Shown piece by piece: positions 43,554-57,200 of a stretch of DNA of 64,000 nucleotides. Origin of the DNA: Chrysopilus asiliformis (taxonomy: Eukaryota > Arthropoda > Insecta > Diptera > Rhagionidae); assembly GCA_964034945.1 (NCBI GenBank), contig OZ035963.1:60423182-60487181 (forward strand). Direction: 5' to 3'. Numbering within the stretch: position 1 is the first letter of the stretch; each line of letters starts with the position of its first letter. The notes below the pieces were generated by a model. That model ran no database searches and was not told the origin of the DNA. It saw only the letters and a program-made list of their open reading frames with translations. The position numbers and the translations under genes are program-made.

Positions 43554-45548
43554 TTCGCGATCAGCGAGGGAAATTTTCCGCGGATTCGCGATCAGCGACA
43601 TTTTCCGCGGATTCGCGATGGCCAGGGCGGCTATTTCGACTCTGATTTGTTCGAAAAATCTTAAACTTGAAAAGGGCGAAATGTGGATTCGCGATCAGCA
43701 ACATTTTCCGCGGATTCGCGCGAAATTTCCGTTTTTCGATAGCTCTCGCGGTTTGGCCAGGGCGGCTATTTCGACTCTGATTTGTTCGAAAAATCTTAAA
43801 CTTGAAAAGGGCGAAATGTTAAAACGGGCCCCTAGCGGGTTGGGGGTGGTACCAATCGATAGCCAGGGTACCATTAACTGGGGTGTATCATCGTAGGGGG
43901 TTGTGAAAATTTCATCAAAAACGCGATTTTCCCACTCCTTCATGCTTTTTTTAACAGTTTTCCCTTTTTTACAAATTTCACATATTTCGATAAAGATCAG
44001 CGATCAGCGAGGGAAATTTTCCGCGGATTCGCGATCAGCGACATTTTCCGCGGATTTAGCGCGAAATTTTCCGCGGATTCGCGATCAGCGACATTTTCCG
44101 CGGATTTAGCGCGAAATTTTCCGCGGATTCGCGATCAGTGATCAGCGAGGGAAATTTTCCGCGGATTCGCGATCAGCGACATTTTCCGCGGATTTAGCGC
44201 GAAATTTTCCGCGGATTTAGCGCGAGATTTTCCGCGGATTCGCGATCATTCGCTGATCACGAATCCGCGGTCCGTTTTTCGATAGCTCTCGCGGTTTGGC
44301 CAGGGCGGCTATTTCGACTTTGATTTGTTCGAAAAATCTTAAACTTGAAAAGGGCGAAATGTTAAAACGGGCCCCTAGCGGGTTGGGGTGGTGCCAGTCG
44401 ATGGCCAGGGTACCATTACCTGGGGTGTATCATCGTAGGGGGTTGTGAAAATTTCATCAAAAACGCGATTTTCCTACTCCTTCATGCTTTTTTTAACAGT
44501 TTTCCCTTTTTTACAAATTTCACATATTTCGATAAAGATCAGCGATCAGCGAGGGAAATTTTCCGCGGATTCGCGATCAGCGACATTTTCCGCGGATTTA
44601 ACGCGAAATTTTCCGCGGATTCGCGATCAGCGACATTTTCCGCGGATTCGCGATCAGCGAGGGAAATTTTCCGCGGATTTAGCGCGAAATTTTCCGCGGA
44701 TTCGCGATCAGCGAAATTTTCAGCGGATTCGCGTGAAATTTTCCGCGGATTCGCGATCAGCGACATTTTCCGCGGATTTAGCGCGAAATTTTCCGCGGAT
44801 TCGCGATCAGCGACATTTTCCGCGGATTTAGCGCGAAATTTTCCGCGGATTCGCGTGAAATTTTCCGCGGATTCGCGATCAGCGACATTTTCCGCGGATT
44901 TAGCGCGAAATTTTCCGCGGATTCGCGATCAGTGATCAGCGAGGGAAATTTTCCGCGGATTCGCGAACAGCGACATTTTCCGCGGATTCGCTCGAAATTT
45001 TCCGCGGATTCGCGATCAGCGATCAGCGAGGGAAATTTTCAGCGACATTTTCCGCGGATTTAGCGCGAGATTTTCCGCGGATTCGCGATCAGCAACATTT
45101 TCCGCGGATTCGCGATCAGCGACATTTTCCGCGGATTCGCGCGAAATTTTCCGCGGATTCGCGATCATTCGCTGATCACGAATCCGCGGTCCGTTTTTCG
45201 ATAGCTCTCGCGGTTTGGCCAGGGCGGCTATTTCGACTCTGATTTGTTCGAAAAATCTTAAACTTGAAAAGGGCGAAATGTTAAAACGGGCCCCTAGCGG
45301 GTTGGGGGTGGTGCCAGTCGATAGCCAGGGTACCATTACCTGGGGTGTATCATCGTAGGGGGTTGTGAAAATTTCATCAAAAACGCGATTTTCCCACTCC
45401 TTCATGCTTTTTTTAACAGTTTTCCCTTTTTTACAAATTTCACATATTTCGATAAAGATCAGCGATCAGCGAGGGAAATTTTCCGCGGATTCGCGATCAG
45501 CGACATTTTCCGCGGATTTAGCGCGAAATTTTCCGCGGATTCGCGATC
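43554..45548. repeat. Local duplication, copy 2
   Basis: Second copy of 40786-42730, carrying the extra 50 bp near 44060-44110 and a one-base change at 44405 (atggcc in place of atagcc). Confidence 0.7.
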
Positions 45549-48500
45549 AGCGACATTTTCCGCGGATTTAGCGCGAAATTTTCCGCGGATTCGCGTGAAA
45601 TTTTCCGCGGATTCGCGATCAGCGACATTTTCCGCGGATTTAGCGCGAAATTTTCCGCGGATTCGCGATCAGCGAGGGAAATTTTCTGCGAATTCGCGAT
45701 CAGCGACATTTTCCGCGGATTTAGCGCGAGATTTTCCGCGGATTCGCGATCAGCAACATTTTCCGCGGATTCGCGCGAAATTTTCCGCGGATTCGCGATC
45801 ATTCGCTGATCACGAATCCGCGGTCCGTTTTTCGATAGCTCTCGCGGTTTGGCCAGGGCGGCTATTTCGACTCTGATTTGTTCGAAAAATCTTAAACTTG
45901 AAAAGGGCGAAATGTTAAAACGGGCCCCTAGCGGGTTGGGGGTGGTACCAATCGATAGCCAGGGTACCATTAACTGGGGTGTATCATCGTAGGGGGTTGT
46001 GAAAATTTCATCAAAAACGCGATTTTCCCACTCCTTCATGCTTTTTTTAACAGTTTTCCCTTTTTTACAAATTTCACATATTTCGATAAAGATCAGCGAT
46101 CAGCGAGGGAAATTTTCCGCGGATTCGCGATCAGCGACATTTTCCGCGGATTTAGCGCGAAATTTTCCGCGGATTCGCGATCAGCGACATTTTCCGCGGA
46201 TTTAGCGCGAAATTTTCCGCGGATTCGCGTGAAATTTTCCGCGGATTCGCGATCAGCGACATTTTCCGCGGATTTAGCGCGAAATTTTCCGCGGATTCGC
46301 GATCAGCGAGGGAAATTTTCTGCGAATTCGCGATCAGCGACATTTTCCGCGGATTTAGCGCGAGATTTTCCGCGGATTCGCGATCAGCAACATTTTCCGC
46401 GGATTCGCGCGAAATTTTCCGCGGATTCGCGATCATTCGCTGATCACGAATCCGCGGTCCGTTTTTCGATAGCTCTCGCGGTTTGGCCAGGGCGGCTATT
46501 TCGACTCTGATTTGTTCGAAAAATCTTAAACTTGAAAAGGGCGAAATGTTAAAACGGGCCCCTAGCGGGTTGGGGGTGGTACCAATCGATAGCCAGGGTA
46601 CCATTAACTGGGGTGTATCATCGTAGGGGGTTGTGAAAATTTCATCAAAAACGCGATTTTCCCACTCCTTCATGCTTTTTTTAACAGTTTTCCCTTTTTT
46701 ACAAATTTCACATATTTCGATAAAGATCAGCGATCAGCGAGGGAAATTTTCCGCGGATTCGCGATCAGCGACATTTTCCGCGGATTTAGCGCGAAATTTT
46801 CCGCGGATTCGCGTGAAATTTTCCGCGGATTCGCGATCAGCGACATTTTCCGCGGATTTAGCGCGAAATTTTCCGCGGATTCGCGATCAGCGAAATTTTC
46901 CGCGGATTCGCGTGAAATTTTCCGCGGATTCGCGATCAGCGACATTTTCCGCGGATTTAGCGCGAAATTTTCCGCGGATTCGCGATCAGCGAGGGAAATT
47001 TTCTGCGAATTCGCGATCAGCGACATTTTCCGCGGATTTAGCGCGAGATTTTCCGCGGATTCGCGATCATTCGCTGATCACGAATCCGCGGTCCGTTTTT
47101 CGATAGCTCTCGCGGTTTGGCCAGGGCGGCTATTTCGACTCTGATTTGTTCGAAAAATCTTAAACTTGAAAAGGGCGAAATGTTAAAACGGGCCCCTAGC
47201 GGGTTGTGAAAATTTCATCAAAAACGCGATTTTCCCACTCCTTCATGCTTTTTTTAACAGTTTTCCCTTTTTTACAAATTTCACATATTTCGATAAAGAT
47301 CAGCGATCAGCGAGGGAAATTTTCCGCGGATTTAGCGCGAAATTTTCCGCGGATTCGCGTGAAATTTTCCGCGGATTCGCGATCAGCGACATTTTCCGCG
47401 GATTCGCACGAAATTTTTCGCGGATTCGCGATCAGCGACATTTTCCGCGGATTCGCGCGAAATTTTCCGCGGATTCGCGATCAGCGACATTTTCCGCGGA
47501 TTCGCGCGAAATTTTCCGCGGATTCGCGATCATTCGCTGATCACGAATCCGCGGTCCGTTTTTCGATAGCTCTCGCGGTTTGGCCAGGGCGGCTATTTCG
47601 ACTCTGATTTGTTCGAAAAATCTTAAACTTGAAAAGGGCGAAATGTTAAAACGGGCCCCTAGCGGGTTGGGGGTGGTACCAATCGATAGCCAGGGTACCA
47701 TTAACTGGGGTGTATCATCGTAGGGGGTTGTGAAAATTTCATCAAAAACGCGATTTTCCCACTCCTTCATGCTTTTTTTAACAGTTTTCCCTTTTTTACA
47801 AATTTCACATATTTCGATAAAGATCAGCGATCAGCGAGGGAAATTTTCCGCGGATTCGCGATCAGCGACATTTTCCGCGGATTTAGCGCGAAATTTTCCG
47901 CGGATTCGCGTGAAATTTTCCGCGGATTCGCGATCAGCGACATTTTCCGCGGATTTAGCGCGAAATTTTCCGCGGATTCGCGATCAGCGAAATTTTCCGC
48001 GGATTCGCGATCAGCGACATTTTCCGCGGATTTAGCGCGAAATTTTCCGCGGATTCGCGATCAGCGAGGGAAATTTTCTGCGAATTCGCGATCAGCGACA
48101 TTTTCCGCGGATTTAGCGCGAGATTTTCCGCGGATTCGCGATCAGCAACATTTTCCGCGGATTCGCGCGAAATTTTCCGCGGATTCGCGATCATTCGCTG
48201 ATCACGAATCCGCGGTCCGTTTTTCGATAGCTCTCGCGGTTTGGCCAGGGCGGCTATTTCGACTCTGATTTGTTCGAAAAATCTTAAACTTGAAAAGGGC
48301 GAAATGTTAAAACGGGCCCCTAGCGGGTTGGGGGTGGTACCAATCGATAGCTGATCACGAATCCGCGGTCCGTTTTTCGATAGCTCTCGCGGTTTGGCCA
48401 GGGCGGCTATTTCGACTCTGATTTGTTCGAAAAATCTTAAACTTGAAAAGGGCGAAATGTTAAAACGGGCCCCTAGCGGGTTGGGGGTGGTACCAATCGA

Positions 48501-51500
48501 TAGCCAGGGTACCATTAACTGGGGTGTATCATCGTAGGGGGTTGTGAAAATTTCATCAAAAACGCGATTTTCCCACTCCTTCATGCTTTTTTTAACAGTT
48601 TTCCCTTTTTTACAAATTTCACATATTTCGATAAAGATCAGCGATCAGCGAGGGAAATTTTCCGCGGATTCGCGATCAGCGACATTTTCCGCGGATTTAG
48701 CGCGAAATTTTCCGCGGATTCGCGATCAGCGACATTTTCCGCGGATTTAGCGCGAAATTTTCCGCGGATTCGCGTGAAATTTTCCGCGGATTCGCGATCA
48801 GCGACATTTTCCGCGGATTTAGCGCGAAATTTTCCGCGGATTCGCGATCAGCGAGGGAAATTTTCTGCGAATTCGCGATCAGCGACATTTTCCGCGGATT
48901 TAGCGCGAGATTTTCCGCGGATTCGCGATCAGCAACATTTTCCGCGGATTCGCGCGAAATTTTCCGCGGATTCGCGATCATTCGCTGATCACGAATCCGC
49001 GGTCCGTTTTTCGATAGCTCTCGCGGTTTGGCCAGGGCGGCTATTTCGACTCTGATTTGTTCGAAAAATCTTAAACTTGAAAAGGGCGAAATGTTAAAAC
49101 GGGCCCCTAGCGGGTTGGGGGTGGTACCAATCGATAGCCAGGGTACCATTAACTGGGGTGTATCATCGTAGGGGGTTGTGAAAATTTCATCAAAAACGCG
49201 ATTTTCCCACTCCTTCATGCTTTTTTTAACAGTTTTCCCTTTTTTACAAATTTCACATATTTCGATAAAGATCAGCGATCAGCGAGGGAAATTTTCCGCG
49301 GATTCGCGATCAGCGACATTTTCCGCGGATTTAGCGCGAAATTTTCCGCGGATTCGCGTGAAATTTTCCGCGGATTCGCGATCAGCGACATTTTCCGCGG
49401 ATTTAGCGCGAAATTTTCCGCGGATTCGCGATCAGCGAAATTTTCCGCGGATTCGCGTGAAATTTTCCGCGGATTCGCGATCAGCGACATTTTCCGCGGA
49501 TTTAGCGCGAAATTTTCCGCGGATTCGCGATCAGCGAGGGAAATTTTCTGCGAATTCGCGATCAGCGACATTTTCCGCGGATTTAGCGCGAGATTTTCCG
49601 CGGATTCGCGATCAGCAACATTTTCCGCGGATTCGCGCGAAATTTTCCGCGGATTCGCGATCATTCGCTGATCACGAATCCGCGGTCCGTTTTTCGATAG
49701 CTCTCGCGGTTTGGCCAGGGCGGCTATTTCGACTCTGATTTGTTCGAAAAATCTTAAACTTGAAAAGGGCGAAATGTTAAAACGGGCCCCTAGCGGGTTG
49801 TGAAAATTTCATCAAAAACGCGATTTTCCCACTCCTTCATGCTTTTTTTAACAGTTTTCCCTTTTTTACAAATTTCACATATTTCGATAAAGATCAGCGA
49901 TCAGCGAGGGAAATTTTCCGCGGATTCGCGATCAGCGACATTTTCCGCGGATTTAGCGCGAAATTTTCCGCGGATTCGCGATCAGCGACATTTTCCGCGG
50001 ATTTAGCGCGAAATTTTCCGCGGATTCGCGTGAAATTTTCCGCGGATTCGCGATCAGCGACATTTTCCGCGGATTCGCACGAAATTTTTCGCGGATTCGC
50101 GATCAGCGACATTTTCCGCGGATTCGCGCGAAATTTTCCGCGGATTCGCGATCAGCGACATTTTCCGCGGATTCGCGCGAAATTTTCCGCGGATTCGCGA
50201 TCATTCGCTGATCACGAATCCGCGGTCCGTTTTTCGATAGCTCTCGCGGTTTGGCCAGGGCGGCTATTTCGACTCTGATTTGTTCGAAAAATCTTAAACT
50301 TGAAAAGGGCGAAATGTTAAAACGGGCCCCTAGCGGGTTGGGGGTGGTACCAATCGATAGCCAGGGTACCATTAACTGGGGTGTATCATCGTAGGGGGTT
50401 GTGAAAATTTCATCAAAAACGCGATTTTCCCACTCCTTCATGCTTTTTTTAACAGTTTTCCCTTTTTTACAAATTTCACATATTTCGATAAAGATCAGCG
50501 ATCAGCGAGGGAAATTTTCCGCGGATTCGCGATCAGCGACATTTTCCGCGGATTTAGCGCGAAATTTTCCGCGGATTCGCGTGAAATTTTCCGCGGATTC
50601 GCGATCAGCGACATTTTCCGCGGATTTAGCGCGAAATTTTCCGCGGATTCGCGATCAGCGAAATTTTCCGCGGATTCGCGATCAGCGACATTTTCCGCGG
50701 ATTTAGCGCGAAATTTTCCGCGGATTCGCGATCAGCGAGGGAAATTTTCTGCGAATTCGCGATCAGCGACATTTTCCGCGGATTTAGCGCGAGATTTTCC
50801 GCGGATTCGCGATCAGCAACATTTTCCGCGGATTCGCGCGAAATTTTCCGCGGATTCGCGATCATTCGCTGATCACGAATCCGCGGTCCGTTTTTCGATA
50901 GCTCTCGCGGTTTGGCCAGGGCGGCTATTTCGACTCTGATTTGTTCGAAAAATCTTAAACTTGAAAAGGGCGAAATGTTAAAACGGGCCCCTAGCGGGTT
51001 GGGGGTGGTACCAATCGATAGCCAGGGTACCATTAACTGGGGTGTATCATCGTAGGGGGTTGTGAAAATTTCATCAAAAACGCGATTTTCCCACTCCTTC
51101 ATGCTTTTTTTAACAGTTTTCCCTTTTTTACAAATTTCACATATTTCGATAAAGATCAGCGATCAGCGAGGGAAATTTTCCGCGGATTCGCGATCAGCGA
51201 CATTTTCCGCGGATTTAGCGCGAAATTTTCCGCGGATTCGCGTGAAATTTTCCGCGGATTCGCGATCAGCGACATTTTCCGCGGATTTAGCGCGAAATTT
51301 TCCGCGGATTCGCGATCAGCGAAATTTTCCGCGGATTCGCGTGAAATTTTCCGCGGATTCGCGATCAGCGAGGGAAATTTTCTGCGAATTCGCGATCAGC
51401 GACATTTTCCGCGGATTTAGCGCGAGATTTTCCGCGGATTCGCGATCAGCAACATTTTCCGCGGATTCGCGATCAGCAACATTTTCCGCGGATTCGCGCG

Positions 51501-54205
51501 AAATTTTCCGCGAATTCGCGAACATTCGCTGATCACGAATCCGCGGTCCGTTTTTCGATAGCTCTCGCGGTTTGGCCAGGGCGGCTATTTCGACTCTGAT
51601 TTGTTCGAAAAATCTTAAACTTGAAAAGGGCGAAATGTTAAAACGGGCCCCTAGCGGGTTGGGGGTGGTACCAATCGATAGCCAGGGTACCATTAACTGG
51701 GGTGTATCATCGTAGGGGGTTGTGAAAATTTCATCAAAAACGCGATTTTCCCACTCCTTCATGCTTTTTTTAACAGTTTTCCCTTTTTTACAAATTTCAC
51801 ATATTTCGATAAAGATCAGCGATCAGCGAGGGAAATTTTCCGCGGATTCGCGATCAGCGACATTTTCCGCGGATTTAGCGCGAAATTTTCCGCGGATTCG
51901 CGATCAGCGACATTTTCCGCGGATTTAGCGCGAAATTTTCCGCGGATTCGCGTGAAATTTTCCGCGGATTCGCGATCAGCGACATTTTCCGCGGATTCGC
52001 ACGAAATTTTTCGCGGATTCGCGATCAGCGACATTTTCCGCGGATTCGCGCGAAATTTTCCGCGGATTCGCGATCATTCGCTGATCACGAATCCGCGGTC
52101 CGTTTTTCGATAGCTCTCGCGGTTTGGCCAGGGCGGCTATTTCGACTCTGATTTGTTCGAAAAATCTTAAACTTGAAAAGGGCGAAATGTTAAAACGGGC
52201 CCCTAGCGGGTTGGGGGTGGTACCAATCGATAGCCAGGGTACCATTAACTGGGGTGTATCATCGTAGGGGGTTGTGAAAATTTCATCAAAAACGCGATTT
52301 TCCCACTCCTTCATGCTTTTTTTAACAGTTTTCCCTTTTTTACAAATTTCACATATTTCGATAAAGATCAGCGATCAGCGAGGGAAATTTTCCGCGGATT
52401 CGCGATCAGCGACATTTTCCGCGGATTTAACGCGAAATTTTCCGCGGATTCGCGATCAGCGACATTTTCCGCGGATTTAGCGCGAAATTTTCCGCGGATT
52501 CGCGTGAAATTTTCCGCGGATTCGCGATCAGCGACATTTTCCGCGGATTTAGCGCGAGATTTTCCGCGGATTCGCGATCAGCAACATTTTCCGCGGATTC
52601 GCGCGAAATTTTCCGCGGATTCGCGATCATTCGCTGATCACGAATCCGCGGTCCGTTTTTCGATAGCTCTCGCGGTTTGGCCAGGGCGGCTATTTCGACT
52701 CTGATTTGTTCGAAAAATCTTAAACTTGAAAAGGGCGAAATGTTAAAACGGGCCCCTAGCGGGTTGGGGGTGGTACCAATCGATAGCCAGGGTACCATTA
52801 ACTGGGGTGTATCATCGTAGGGGGTTGTGAAAATTTCATCAAAAACGCGATTTTCCCACTCCTTCATGCTTTTTTTAACAGTTTTCCCTTTTTTACAAAT
52901 TTCACATATTTCGATAAAGATCAGCGATCAGCGAGGGAAATTTTCCGCGGATTCGCGATCAGCGACATTTTCCGCGGATTTAACGCGAAATTTTCCGCGG
53001 ATTCGCGATCAGCGACATTTTCCGCGGATTTAGCGCGAAATTTTCCGCGGATTCGCGTGAAATTTTCCGCGGATTCGCGATCAGCGACATTTTCCGCGGA
53101 TTTAGCGCGAAATTTTCCGCGGATTCGCGATCAGCGAAATTTTCCGCGGATTCGCGTGAAATTTTCCGCGGATTCGCGATCAGCGACATTTTCCGCGGAT
53201 TTAGCGCGAAATTTTCCGCGGATTCGCGATCAGTGATCAGCGAGGGAAATTTTCCGCGGATTCGCGAACAGCGACATTTTCCGCGGATTCGCGCGAAATT
53301 TTCCGCGGATTCGCGATCAGCGATCAGCGAGGGAAATTTTCTGCGAATTCGCGATCAGCGACATTTTCCGCGGATTTAGCGCGAGATTTTCCGCGGATTC
53401 GCGATCAGCAACATTTTCCGCGGATTCGCGCGAAATTTTCCGCGGATTCGCGATCATTCGCTGATCACGAATCCGCGGTCCGTTTTTCGATAGCTCTCGC
53501 GGTTTGGCCAGGGCGGCTATTTCGACTCTGATTTGTTCGAAAAATCTTAAACTTGAAAAGGGCGAAATGTTAAAACGGGCCCCTAGCGGGTTGGGGGTGG
53601 TACCAATCGATAGCCAGGGTACCATTAACTGGGGTGTATCATCGTAGGGGGTTGTGAAAATTTCATCAAAAACGCGATTTTCCCACTCCTTCATGCTTTT
53701 TTTAACAGTTTTCCCTTTTTTACAAATTTCACATATTTCGATAAAGATCAGCGATCAGCGAGGGAAATTTTCCGCGGATTCGCGATCAGCGACATTTTCC
53801 GCGGATTTAGCGCGAAATTTTCCGCGGATTCGCGATCAGCGACATTTTCCGCGGATTTAGCGCGAAATTTTCCGCGGATTCGCGTGAAATTTTCCGCGGA
53901 TTCGCGATCAGCGACATTTTCCGCGGATTTAGCGCGAAATTTTCCGCGGATTCGCGTGAAATTTTCCGCGGATTCGCGATCAGCGAAATTTTCCGCGGAT
54001 TTAGCGCGAAATTTTCCGCGGATTCGCGATCAGTGATCAGCGAGGGAAATTTTCCGCGGATTCGCGAACAGCGACATTTTCCGCGGATTCGCGCGAAATT
54101 TTCCGCGGATTCGCGATCAGCGAGGGAAATTTTCTGCGAATTCGCGATCAGCGACATTTTCCGCGGATTTAGCGCGAGATTTTCCGCGGATTCGCGATCA
54201 GCAAC
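44608..54205. repeat. Higher-order repeat, copy 1 (9598 bp)
   Basis: Every core spacing and subrepeat arrangement from about 44.61 kb to 54.21 kb recurs exactly 9598 bp later (for example 45365/54963, 47206/56804, 49800/59398, 53654/63252). It contains irregular units that make the match unmistakable, such as a fused double core at 48182-48540. Confidence 0.88.
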
Positions 54206-57200
54206 ATTTTCCGCGGATTCGCGATCAGCGACATTTTCCGCGGATTCGCGATCAGCGAGGGAAATTTTCCGCGGATTTAGCGCGAAATTTTCCGCGGATT
54301 CGCGATCAGCGAAATTTTCAGCGGATTCGCGTGAAATTTTCCGCGGATTCGCGATCAGCGACATTTTCCGCGGATTTAGCGCGAAATTTTCCGCGGATTC
54401 GCGATCAGCGACATTTTCCGCGGATTTAGCGCGAAATTTTCCGCGGATTCGCGTGAAATTTTCCGCGGATTCGCGATCAGCGACATTTTCCGCGGATTTA
54501 GCGCGAAATTTTCCGCGGATTCGCGATCAGTGATCAGCGAGGGAAATTTTCCGCGGATTCGCGAACAGCGACATTTTCCGCGGATTCGCTCGAAATTTTC
54601 CGCGGATTCGCGATCAGCGATCAGCGAGGGAAATTTTCAGCGACATTTTCCGCGGATTTAGCGCGAGATTTTCCGCGGATTCGCGATCAGCAACATTTTC
54701 CGCGGATTCGCGATCAGCGACATTTTCCGCGGATTCGCGCGAAATTTTCCGCGGATTCGCGATCATTCGCTGATCACGAATCCGCGGTCCGTTTTTCGAT
54801 AGCTCTCGCGGTTTGGCCAGGGCGGCTATTTCGACTCTGATTTGTTCGAAAAATCTTAAACTTGAAAAGGGCGAAATGTTAAAACGGGCCCCTAGCGGGT
54901 TGGGGGTGGTGCCAGTCGATAGCCAGGGTACCATTACCTGGGGTGTATCATCGTAGGGGGTTGTGAAAATTTCATCAAAAACGCGATTTTCCCACTCCTT
55001 CATGCTTTTTTTAACAGTTTTCCCTTTTTTACAAATTTCACATATTTCGATAAAGATCAGCGATCAGCGAGGGAAATTTTCCGCGGATTCGCGATCAGCG
55101 ACATTTTCCGCGGATTTAGCGCGAAATTTTCCGCGGATTCGCGATCAGCGACATTTTCCGCGGATTTAGCGCGAAATTTTCCGCGGATTCGCGTGAAATT
55201 TTCCGCGGATTCGCGATCAGCGACATTTTCCGCGGATTTAGCGCGAAATTTTCCGCGGATTCGCGATCAGCGAGGGAAATTTTCTGCGAATTCGCGATCA
55301 GCGACATTTTCCGCGGATTTAGCGCGAGATTTTCCGCGGATTCGCGATCAGCAACATTTTCCGCGGATTCGCGCGAAATTTTCCGCGGATTCGCGATCAT
55401 TCGCTGATCACGAATCCGCGGTCCGTTTTTCGATAGCTCTCGCGGTTTGGCCAGGGCGGCTATTTCGACTCTGATTTGTTCGAAAAATCTTAAACTTGAA
55501 AAGGGCGAAATGTTAAAACGGGCCCCTAGCGGGTTGGGGGTGGTACCAATCGATAGCCAGGGTACCATTAACTGGGGTGTATCATCGTAGGGGGTTGTGA
55601 AAATTTCATCAAAAACGCGATTTTCCCACTCCTTCATGCTTTTTTTAACAGTTTTCCCTTTTTTACAAATTTCACATATTTCGATAAAGATCAGCGATCA
55701 GCGAGGGAAATTTTCCGCGGATTCGCGATCAGCGACATTTTCCGCGGATTTAGCGCGAAATTTTCCGCGGATTCGCGATCAGCGACATTTTCCGCGGATT
55801 TAGCGCGAAATTTTCCGCGGATTCGCGTGAAATTTTCCGCGGATTCGCGATCAGCGACATTTTCCGCGGATTTAGCGCGAAATTTTCCGCGGATTCGCGA
55901 TCAGCGAGGGAAATTTTCTGCGAATTCGCGATCAGCGACATTTTCCGCGGATTTAGCGCGAGATTTTCCGCGGATTCGCGATCAGCAACATTTTCCGCGG
56001 ATTCGCGCGAAATTTTCCGCGGATTCGCGATCATTCGCTGATCACGAATCCGCGGTCCGTTTTTCGATAGCTCTCGCGGTTTGGCCAGGGCGGCTATTTC
56101 GACTCTGATTTGTTCGAAAAATCTTAAACTTGAAAAGGGCGAAATGTTAAAACGGGCCCCTAGCGGGTTGGGGGTGGTACCAATCGATAGCCAGGGTACC
56201 ATTAACTGGGGTGTATCATCGTAGGGGGTTGTGAAAATTTCATCAAAAACGCGATTTTCCCACTCCTTCATGCTTTTTTTAACAGTTTTCCCTTTTTTAC
56301 AAATTTCACATATTTCGATAAAGATCAGCGATCAGCGAGGGAAATTTTCCGCGGATTCGCGATCAGCGACATTTTCCGCGGATTTAGCGCGAAATTTTCC
56401 GCGGATTCGCGTGAAATTTTCCGCGGATTCGCGATCAGCGACATTTTCCGCGGATTTAGCGCGAAATTTTCCGCGGATTCGCGATCAGCGAAATTTTCCG
56501 CGGATTCGCGTGAAATTTTCCGCGGATTCGCGATCAGCGACATTTTCCGCGGATTTAGCGCGAAATTTTCCGCGGATTCGCGATCAGCGAGGGAAATTTT
56601 CTGCGAATTCGCGATCAGCGACATTTTCCGCGGATTTAGCGCGAGATTTTCCGCGGATTCGCGATCATTCGCTGATCACGAATCCGCGGTCCGTTTTTCG
56701 ATAGCTCTCGCGGTTTGGCCAGGGCGGCTATTTCGACTCTGATTTGTTCGAAAAATCTTAAACTTGAAAAGGGCGAAATGTTAAAACGGGCCCCTAGCGG
56801 GTTGTGAAAATTTCATCAAAAACGCGATTTTCCCACTCCTTCATGCTTTTTTTAACAGTTTTCCCTTTTTTACAAATTTCACATATTTCGATAAAGATCA
56901 GCGATCAGCGAGGGAAATTTTCCGCGGATTTAGCGCGAAATTTTCCGCGGATTCGCGTGAAATTTTCCGCGGATTCGCGATCAGCGACATTTTCCGCGGA
57001 TTCGCACGAAATTTTTCGCGGATTCGCGATCAGCGACATTTTCCGCGGATTCGCGCGAAATTTTCCGCGGATTCGCGATCAGCGACATTTTCCGCGGATT
57101 CGCGCGAAATTTTCCGCGGATTCGCGATCATTCGCTGATCACGAATCCGCGGTCCGTTTTTCGATAGCTCTCGCGGTTTGGCCAGGGCGGCTATTTCGAC

